A stretch of DNA of 64,000 nucleotides from Bacteroidota bacterium (lineage in GTDB: Bacteria > Bacteroidota > Rhodothermia > Rhodothermales > Bin80): contig JAPOUL010000027.1 in the NCBI GenBank assembly GCA_026708685.1, positions 32,149 to 96,148 on the forward strand. Direction: 5' to 3'. Under the pieces are notes generated by a model. It was not told the origin of the DNA. It ran no database searches and saw only the letters and a list, made by a program, of their open reading frames with translations. How positions within the stretch are numbered: the stretch's first letter is position 1; each line of letters begins with the position of its first letter. Shown here piece by piece: positions 57,833 to 64,000 of this stretch. The position numbers and the translations under genes are program-made.

Positions 57833-58012
57833 TACCATATTACGTATTTATCAGTGAATTACCAAGGTATCATTGATCTCAATGATTTGGAAGACAACCT
57901 CACAGATCAAACTATTCTCTGGCATGTGTGATGTGGGCTAATAATGAAACGGCCATTCTTCAGTAGATTCTGGAGATTGGTTCACCTGTTCGTTCAAAGG
58001 GAATTGCACTAA
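57833..58012 (+). pseudogene. Fragment of a duplicated cysteine desulfurase gene
   Basis: About 180 bases match the intact desulfurase at roughly 59453-59630 with scattered changes, including GTATCATTGATCTCAATGAT versus GTGTCATTGATCTCAATGAT and the stretch encoding VMWANNET. It has a one-base loss after the LW codon, an in-frame TAG in place of CAA, and no flanking homology beyond. A leftover of a tandem duplication. Confidence 0.8.
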
Positions 58013-58168
58013 TATTCTTCCGTCTTGTTAATGAGATGATTAAAGGAACATTGTTGAACCAAGAAACTCGGATGAGGTATCTGAGGTTTTGGGTGTAAGA
58101 TCAAGCCAAATATTTTACTCTACTCAAAGTTCTGATCGAAACCATTGATTCATAGTCTGATCTGAATC

Positions 58169-58466
58169 GTGGAAGATAAAAACTCAAACCTGGAGTTTTC
58201 ACGTATTTCTCATTTGCTTCGTAAGTTTGGACTTAAAGCAGACGTAGCAAACGAGATCACTGAACGTATTACCAATATGCCGATGGCATCAACCAACGTA
58301 TTGAACCGCATTTATAATCGGGCTCTTTGACTGGAAACCACCGAAGTCGAGATAGAGGACAAAGATTGATGCTCAGACCACAAAATACGATCTTCTGATC
58401 TGGGCAATAGGGTTCGCTGGGCTCATCATCTCGGCAGTTATTATGTTCGGCGGCAGTGATGGATAG
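58169..58466 (+). pseudogene. Decayed coiled-coil/membrane-anchor gene
   Basis: Frame of GTG 58169: VEDKNSNLEFSRISHLLRKF, GLKADVANEITERI, then TGA, and LETTEVEIEDKD before another TGA. A second frame from 58365 adds IDAQTTKYDLLIWAIGFAGL and IISAVIMFGG, a membrane helix. Together this resembles DUF1640-like coiled-coil proteins with a C-terminal helix. One stop and one frameshift. Confidence 0.5.
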
Positions 58467-58469
58467 TCT

Positions 58470-58980
58470 ATTACGTCAGCCCCGATCGTCCAACTGTCAT
58501 TTTTCAATTGTCACGACTGTAGAGGGAGTGACCTTTGACGGAATTCGAACGTTTCTGAGCGAGTTGAACCCACGCCTACTGAGACTTTGAAAGGCGAGGG
58601 ATATTGACCAGTGCCATTAGGTATTAGATCAACTCACTTAAAAAGAGCGGCTGATCATGCAAGTTAATGCATGTAAGGAAACGCTACACCTGTCACTTTG
58701 ATACGTTACCCTATGGCTTAAAAGAGGATTAGCGAACTGGATGGAGATGGAGGAGGGTACTCCTGAATCAATCTGAGAATATCCATGAATATCAGAGAAA
58801 AGGACATGTGCAAAACTGGATCTAAGAAGCCAAGGTTAAGAAATTAAAGATCGTTCAGCAAGAGATACTCCCATTTGAAAAGGAAGACGAAAATAAGCCA
58901 TTAGCATCAATTCCACGCTAAAATGATAGAACCCAATGTCAACTATATCAGAACACTAATTGCAGCAGTGAATTAAAATC
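58470..58980 (+). pseudogene. Graveyard: AAA-like and HicB-like fragments
   Basis: At about 58545-58600 the frame FDGIRTFLSELNPR resembles the start of the intact AAA ATPase at 62060 (RDGIRTLFAERLNH), and the DNA shares GACGGAATTCG. From about 58640 scattered frames give RYPMA, ISELDGDGGGYS, GTPES and HVQNWI-EAK, an order reminiscent of HicB antitoxins (D-G-G-G-Y, G-x-T-x-E, W-I-x-E-A). Many stops and shifts; identification is tentative. Confidence 0.3.
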
Positions 58981-59098
58981 TGAGATCTTGTATGGCAAAA
59001 TGATTGTGGTCTCAGATTTCATAAGTTGAACAATATGACTTTCAAGGCCTATTAGGCAGTCTTGATATAACTTATCGACTACCCTTCACTTTTTGATC

Positions 59099-60244
59099 AT
59101 GTCGAATTCCATTTATTTGGACTATAATGCAACGACCCCCGTTGATCCGCGAGTCGTGAAGAAAATGTCGCCTTACTTCTCGGAGTTCTATGGCAACCCC
59201 TCCAGTGCAGCACATATGTTTGGATGGACTGCAAATGCTGCCATTGAGGAAGCACGGTTCAAGGTAGCTGAATGTCTGGGAATTGATACTCCAAGTGACA
59301 TTACATTTAATAGTGGTGCTACTGAAGGCATCAATACTGCGATCAAAGGATTTGCGGACGCTAATTCCCACCGAGGCAATCATCTCATCACCGTAGAGAC
59401 CGAACATAGTGCTGTGTTGCATTCTTGCAAATATTTAGAGAGCAAGGGATGGCATATTACATATTTACCAGTAGATCACCAAGGTGTCATTGATCTCAAT
59501 GATTTGGAAGATAGACTCACTGATCAAACCATCTTGGTATGTGTGATGTGGGCCAATAATGAAACGGGCGTTCTTCAGCAAATCCCAGAGATTGCTTCAC
59601 TTGTTCGATCAAAGGGAATTGCACTGATGACGGATGCTACACAGGCGGTTGGGAAAATTCCAATTTCAGTTGAAGATATAGATATTCTTGTGTGCAGTAG
59701 TCATAAGGTATATGGACCTAAGGGAGTAGGAGCAATGTATGTTCGCAGACGGTTAAAGGTGAACCCATTGATTACGGGTGGCGGCCAGGAGCATGGTCAG
59801 CGTAGTGGAACCCATAATGTGTCTGCAATCGTTGGGATGGGTGAGGCATTTCGATTAGCACATCAAGAATGTGATGACGATTCCAAGCGTCTCTCAGAGT
59901 TTCGCCATCAAATTGAATCAAGCTTGAAACAAGCGTCCAGTGAAATTCAGATTCATGGACAGGAGGTTGAACGGCTTCCCCAAACCAGCAGTGTGTCATT
60001 TCCACGTCTGAATTTGGAGCGACTTCTGCTATCGCTTCGCACCTTAGCTGTTGGTACGGGCAGTGCCTGTGGGACAGGCAACTATCAACCCAGTCATGTT
60101 CTATCTGCGATGGGAATTCATCCCGATGATGCAAAACAGACTTTAAGGATTAGCTTGGGCCGTCCTACGACGCAACAGCAAGTGGATCAAGCCATTGAAA
60201 TCCTTACTTCATCCATCCAAGAACTTTATCAAAAAGCTGCATAG
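59099..60244 (+). CDS. Cysteine desulfurase, NifS/IscS type (group I)
   Basis: 381 aa from ATG 59099. PLP enzyme releasing sulfur from Cys for Fe-S or tRNA thiolation. IYLDYNATTPVDPRV start, VMWANNETGVLQ, lysine in SSHKVYGPKG (K203), catalytic Cys324 in GTGSACGTGNYQPSHVL, and the C-terminal TLRISLGRPTT. Distinct from the SufS-SufE fusion, so the organism carries group I and II enzymes. No iscU in the window. An upstream fragment shows it was once duplicated. Confidence 0.93.
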   Translation: MSNSIYLDYNATTPVDPRVVKKMSPYFSEFYGNPSSAAHMFGWTANAAIEEARFKVAECLGIDTPSDITFNSGATEGINTAIKGFADANSHRGNHLITVETEHSAVLHSCKYLESKGWHITYLPVDHQGVIDLNDLEDRLTDQTILVCVMWANNETGVLQQIPEIASLVRSKGIALMTDATQAVGKIPISVEDIDILVCSSHKVYGPKGVGAMYVRRRLKVNPLITGGGQEHGQRSGTHNVSAIVGMGEAFRLAHQECDDDSKRLSEFRHQIESSLKQASSEIQIHGQEVERLPQTSSVSFPRLNLERLLLSLRTLAVGTGSACGTGNYQPSHVLSAMGIHPDDAKQTLRISLGRPTTQQQVDQAIEILTSSIQELYQKAA

Positions 60245-60248
60245 ATCT

Positions 60249-60764
60249 ATGGAAGTTGTTAATCGAGTTGTTCAGAGTGGAATTGTTGTGTACGATTTAG
60301 AATCGCTCTGGAAAGATCAAGAGATTCGTGAGTTGGATCTTTCTGCTTTTCTGGAACACGGATTTCTATTGCGTGAAGAATCTTTTCGGGAGCAAGTCAA
60401 AGCCAGTGACTGGGAAGAATATGCTGGTCTACATGTTGCTCTATATTGTAATACTGATGCTTTAATTCCTATGTGGGCTTATATGCTGATTGCCTCTCAT
60501 CTTGATGGTGCGGCGAGTGTGACCGTTGGTCGTAAGGTTGATGTGATTCGTGAGATGTTTCTGTTGTCGTTGGAGCAAGAGGACTGGAATCAATTCTCAA
60601 ACAGGATTGTAGTGGTCAAGGGATGTGGTTCTGGTCACGTACCTGAAAGTGCGTACTCTAAGGTCATAGGGAAGTTACAAAAGGTAGCCCGCAAAGTGAT
60701 GTTTGGGGAACCATGCTCCAGTGTACCAATCTGGCGTTGTCCCAAGAAAGAACCAGAGGAGTAG
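60249..60764 (+). CDS. DUF2480 family protein
   Basis: 171 aa from ATG 60249, 4 bases past the desulfurase stop; the frame start at 60195 lies inside the previous gene. Blocks NRVVQSGIVVYDLESLWKDQ, EYAGLHVALYCNTDALIPMWAYML and CSSVPIWRCPKK. DUF2480 is found mainly in Bacteroidota-related genomes, function unknown; C-terminal Cys residues and coupling to a desulfurase suggest a sulfur-related role, which is inference. Confidence 0.8.
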   Translation: MEVVNRVVQSGIVVYDLESLWKDQEIRELDLSAFLEHGFLLREESFREQVKASDWEEYAGLHVALYCNTDALIPMWAYMLIASHLDGAASVTVGRKVDVIREMFLLSLEQEDWNQFSNRIVVVKGCGSGHVPESAYSKVIGKLQKVARKVMFGEPCSSVPIWRCPKKEPEE

Positions 60765-61043
60765 TTGTTGAATGCTACAATCATCAGCTTATCATTGTGG
60801 TGAGATCTTTTTAGCACTTGCTCATTAGATCAGTTGTGTTTAGCTGTATGTTCAGAGATGTTACAGTCATTTTATTTTTCGCTCAACATGTTGATATGAG
60901 AGAAAATAAAATAGTCTCAAAGTGAGCGGGGTAAATATCTATTGATACAAATATGTCTTCCATTCTGCAATGGTTATCGTCAGGATTTACCCGATTTCTT
61001 GGGGTGTAATGAGCACAAGAGGTTGAACTGATTCGTATTCTCT

Positions 61044-61802
61044 ATGAAAATAGACCTTCATGGCCAGGTGGCATTAGTAACGGGCTCTACCCGCGGGATA
61101 GGTAGAGCAGTGGCCCAGAGCTTGGATCAATCTGGGGCCAGAGTTGCAGTTCATGGACACAAGAATATTTCTCTGGCACAGAAAGTCTCTCAAGGATTCA
61201 CACAGTCTGGGAGAGCATATAAGGCAGATCTTGCACAAATCGATGAGTGTGAAGCATTGATGCATCAAGTCATTGATGATTTTGGTCGCTTGGATATACT
61301 TATCAATAACGCAGGAATTGCCCAGTTTGTAGATGTTAACGCTTCTATGAAGGTGTGGACAGATACATGGAAAAAAACCATGGCAGTCAATGCGAGAGCA
61401 CCTGCAGCACTATGTAAACTGGCCATCAAACAGTTTCAGTATCAAGGAGGGGGTAGAATCATTAATATTGCATCAAGAGCAGCATTCCGAGGGGATACAG
61501 CAGAGTATATGATGTATGCTGCATCCAAAGGTGCCGTGGTATCTCTCACACGTAGCATTGCACGAGCATACGGGAAAGATGGTGTGAAAGCATTCATTGT
61601 CGCTCCAGGCTTTGTACGTACCGATATGGCACAGGATGCAGTGGATGCTTATGGGGAAGACTTTATTGGGCAAGACTTAGCACTGAATCAGTTGACAGAG
61701 CCTGATGATGTGGCCCCCATGGTCACGCTATTAGCCAGTGGATTAGCCGATCATGCAACGGGTACTTCCATTGATATTAATGCAGGTAGCTATGTACATT
61801 GA
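61044..61802 (+). CDS. SDR family oxidoreductase (FabG-like)
   Basis: 252 aa classical short-chain dehydrogenase. Cofactor motif VTGSTRGIGRAVAQ (TGxxxGIG), LINNAGIAQ, the Ser of INIASRAAFRG, and Y-x-x-x-K in YMMYAASKG. The last differs in that the catalytic Tyr precedes A-A-S-K as usual. Terminal DINAGSYVH. NAD(P) specificity and substrate are not readable. Stands alone. Confidence 0.9.
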   Translation: MKIDLHGQVALVTGSTRGIGRAVAQSLDQSGARVAVHGHKNISLAQKVSQGFTQSGRAYKADLAQIDECEALMHQVIDDFGRLDILINNAGIAQFVDVNASMKVWTDTWKKTMAVNARAPAALCKLAIKQFQYQGGGRIINIASRAAFRGDTAEYMMYAASKGAVVSLTRSIARAYGKDGVKAFIVAPGFVRTDMAQDAVDAYGEDFIGQDLALNQLTEPDDVAPMVTLLASGLADHATGTSIDINAGSYVH

Positions 61803-62059
61803 TTCGTTTTGATGGGTATTAATGATGATGCTTTTCAAGTTTTTTGTGATGATTCCCCTTAAAGTAAAACGACCCAGTACCTGAATGATAGGATTTTGTT
61901 TATGTACAGCGTACACACCAACGAAGATGATGAGGAGTTAGGTTACACGCTGAATTGTAACACTGATGTATTGAAGAGGTTGCACCGCTAAAGGGAGGTG
62001 TTAAAGGAACAAAATCCTTGATTGAGTTGTATATTTCTCCTTAATGGAACCATTACATC

Positions 62060-63172
62060 ATGCACCAAGTGATTCATGTGGATGACCGCGGTCCCACGAA
62101 ATACTTTCACGGGCGTGACGGAATTCGCACGCTTTTTGCGGAGCGACTCAACCACTACGAACAATTATCTGGGGGATCCACCTTTCTGATTACTGGGGCA
62201 CCTGGTGCTGGTAAATCTGCATTGCTAGATGTGTTGGGTAAGGATGCGGACAAAATGGGGTGGAATGTGAAGACTGAAATATCCCCCGAGCATTTTGCAA
62301 GTCCTGCACGGATGGCGAGAGCACTCGGGGTTAAATACATACCCCGCAAATCGGGTCTTGTTACACTGTCCGTGAAGGTGTTCCGCAAGGTCTGGCGGAG
62401 CGAAAAAGATACGGCACCAGGGGTTGCCGACATTATCAAACAGGCCGCGAAGTCCCGCCCGCTCATATTAGTGCTTGACGAGGCACAGCATCTTGACAAT
62501 ATTGCCTCCATTGAAGCGTATAGGGTCACAGCTACGGCTACGATGGACGCTCTACATAACGGGAAGATAGGTTATCCGTGCATCCTGCTCGCGGGGGGGT
62601 TGGACACATCGGAAAAGGCACTCGGTGATCTAGGCGTATCTCGAATTACATCTGAAAATAAGGTTCGGTTGGGATCTATGGAGATGGAGGCAGCCGAGCG
62701 CGTCATCCTCGACTATGTTGACGGAGAATTTGGGGAGTCAGTGCCAGATCATTGGCTCGGTGCAATCGCAGAACCTACGCATGGTTGGCCACAGCACATT
62801 GTGTGCTATGCGAATGCAGTTGGCAACAGGCTCATGTCATTGAGCCGTAACCCAACAGATGGTGACTTGGATGAAGCATTGCGGAATGGGCGGGTAACCC
62901 AGATGGACTACTATGAGGCTCGTGCACATGATATCACATGGGGGCAGCGTGCGATTTTGGCACGCCTAGTCGCCGAGATACCCGTCGGTGGCACCCTACG
63001 CAAGAGTCATGTGATTTCTGCACTGGCCGAAGAATATTCGCAAGAGGTCGCTGAGGCAACGTTCACTAGGGCCCTCAAGCAAGGTGTGCTCAGCAAGATA
63101 AAGGGCGGGACATATGGCGTGCCGATTCCCTCAATGCACAGGTGGTTGGTGGAAGAGTACGCACCAAATTAG
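62060..63172 (+). CDS. AAA ATPase (ATP-binding protein), unknown role
   Basis: 370 aa. Head RGPTKYFHGRDGIRTLFAERL, Walker A GAPGAGKS at 46-53, Walker B LILVLDEAQHLDN near 134-146, sensor-like CILLAGGLDTSEKALGDLGV, and a C-terminal winged-helix-like part. The fold is the STAND/Orc-type AAA group seen in mobile elements (compare TniB-like ATPases). GC-richer than its flanks, suggesting recent arrival. A related fragment is at about 58550. Confidence 0.8.
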   Translation: MHQVIHVDDRGPTKYFHGRDGIRTLFAERLNHYEQLSGGSTFLITGAPGAGKSALLDVLGKDADKMGWNVKTEISPEHFASPARMARALGVKYIPRKSGLVTLSVKVFRKVWRSEKDTAPGVADIIKQAAKSRPLILVLDEAQHLDNIASIEAYRVTATATMDALHNGKIGYPCILLAGGLDTSEKALGDLGVSRITSENKVRLGSMEMEAAERVILDYVDGEFGESVPDHWLGAIAEPTHGWPQHIVCYANAVGNRLMSLSRNPTDGDLDEALRNGRVTQMDYYEARAHDITWGQRAILARLVAEIPVGGTLRKSHVISALAEEYSQEVAEATFTRALKQGVLSKIKGGTYGVPIPSMHRWLVEEYAPN

Positions 63173-63483
63173 ACGATATCGCCAGAATATCCCACTTTGC
63201 GATGCAGGCTTGAAAGGCAGGGGGTGTTCCCAATCGCGTTAACACCCCCGTCTTGGGTTATGTATGTGCGTGCCAAGTACCCCCCGACTGGTAGAAACAA
63301 TAAAGAAGCAATCCATAGCCCTTGTTCAAAATCTGACACTCAGGTATAATTACCGAAGGAAAGTACTGATTACAATCAATGGAAATCACTCAATGGGTTT
63401 CCAAATGACTGAAAAGGAGAGTATTGATTGTGGGAGTTAGTGTGCTATTTTCAATGACATTTTTGCATTGAAAGAACATGCGA
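63173..63483. other. Intergenic region after AAA ATPase
   Basis: Apart from the hairpin at 63220-63249 nothing gene-like was seen; it separates the convergent AAA and edge genes. Confidence 0.4.
63220..63249 (+). terminator. Hairpin after the AAA ATPase gene
   Basis: 9-bp perfect stem GGGGGTGTT (63220-63228) with AACACCCCC (63241-63249), 12-base loop, 48 bases past the stop. No U tract. Confidence 0.45.
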
Positions 63484-63981
63484 TTAGAAAACATCAGATT
63501 CCCGTTTTTCTCTAACAAGATCAAATTGTGATTTATTGGTGAACTCAAAAATGATTGTAAAATAGGTGTTCACATAATCATCTGTTTTTGCAGACAACAC
63601 AATAGACTGGAGAACATCATGGGAATCCAGTTCCCATGTATAGGAGTAGGATCTCTGATTATAATGCACAGACTCAGACCATTCAAATGCTCCCGTATAG
63701 ATGCTGTCTGGTTGGAGTAAATCCACATGATCACTCCAATGTCCATATTTGGATGCAATTTGTTTTGCGATGCGATTCATGTCAGTACGAATAGACGTTC
63801 CATATGTATCATTTTGATGCTTAAACCCTACAGATTCAATCAACGCAATACCTGTCTCTGGGAATGACCAGACATAGTATTTTTCCATATTCGGGTGCGG
63901 CCTTGGAACTTTCTCGCATTTGTATATGAAGTCAGATCCTTTCGTGATCTTCCCTCCAAATTTGCGGGGAGGATCACCCAT
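63484..63981 (-). CDS. Hypothetical protein, 5' end possibly outside the window
   Basis: 165 aa from ATG 63981, but the frame stays open to the window edge (TTFGIKMGDPPR), so the start may lie beyond. Content is polar and aromatic (GKITKGSDFIYKCEK, YYVWSFPETGIALIESVGF, YSYTWELDSHDVLQ), with a beta-rich feel. No signal peptide visible; no family recognised. Confidence 0.55.
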   Translation of the reverse strand: MGDPPRKFGGKITKGSDFIYKCEKVPRPHPNMEKYYVWSFPETGIALIESVGFKHQNDTYGTSIRTDMNRIAKQIASKYGHWSDHVDLLQPDSIYTGAFEWSESVHYNQRSYSYTWELDSHDVLQSIVLSAKTDDYVNTYFTIIFEFTNKSQFDLVREKRESDVF

Positions 63982-64000
63982 TTTGATTCCAAACGTAGTG

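Noticed and set aside
57833..58980. CRISPR-like repeats in the graveyard region
   Set aside because: No regularly spaced repeats were found; the similarity is a single gene fragment.

Overview
The window looks like chromosomal DNA of an aerobic, Gram-negative bacterium of the Bacteroidota/Rhodothermota side of the tree. The reasons are family content (a DUF2480 protein, a DUF4249-like remnant, Tat-exported Gfo/Idh oxidoreductases, a TonB energy transducer, DUF192 and DUF4920 lipoproteins), a CarB without the allosteric domain, weak Shine-Dalgarno signals, and at least two TAnnTTTG boxes in promoter position. The exact taxon cannot be read from the sequence alone. Housekeeping blocks are moderate in GC; defence-type islands are visibly AT-richer.

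Layout. 0-7 kb: restriction-modification island: a gamma-type adenine methyltransferase with its restriction gene cut by an in-frame TAA, a frame-broken unknown gene, then a type III Mod/Res pair whose Res loses its nuclease domain through an A-tract frameshift. 7-12 kb: hemW, a membrane coiled-coil protein, two tandem DUF192 lipoproteins, a decayed gene and an OLD-like ATPase. 12-18.3 kb: Fe-S assembly: a divergent A-type carrier and sufB-sufC-sufD-(sufS-sufE fusion)-sufT. 18.3-24.3 kb: accessory region with a decayed DUF4249-like gene, a three-fold tandem array of a small-domain gene plus FRG-domain gene (two FRG copies cut to about 30 codons), and a DUF262 protein. 24.4-30.1 kb (minus strand): membrane Fe-S oxidoreductase, two Tat-exported Gfo/Idh proteins and ApbE. 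30.5-40.8 kb: TM2 protein, complex I genes nuoA-H with a DUF4920 lipoprotein between nuoF and nuoG, then rpe, tRNA-Arg(CCU) overlapping the end of rpe, and folK. 40.9-43.3 kb: a divergent IS1380-type transposase and tonB. 43.6-54.2 kb: carAB behind a promoter-hairpin-U-tract leader, yebC, ruvC, an ABC exporter, ogt, tig-clpP and tRNA-Glu(CUC). 54.2-59 kb: a second degraded island with an N4-cytosine-type methyltransferase and broken partner gene, a Cys-rich lipoprotein operon with an in-frame TAG, and a gene graveyard including a piece of a duplicated cysteine desulfurase. 59-64 kb: NifS/IscS-type cysteine desulfurase, DUF2480, SDR, an AAA ATPase and an edge gene.

Together, the conserved blocks serve Fe-S cluster supply (suf, second desulfurase), respiration that uses those clusters (complex I, Fe-S oxidoreductase), pyrimidine/arginine precursor synthesis, and protein quality control. 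Between them lie islands where methyltransferases stay open while the cognate nuclease genes are broken, in three separate restriction-modification loci. The most unusual loci are the three-unit FRG array, the SufS-SufE fusion, the attenuator-like carAB leader paired with an allosteric-domain-less CarB, and the Cys-rich lipoprotein operon.
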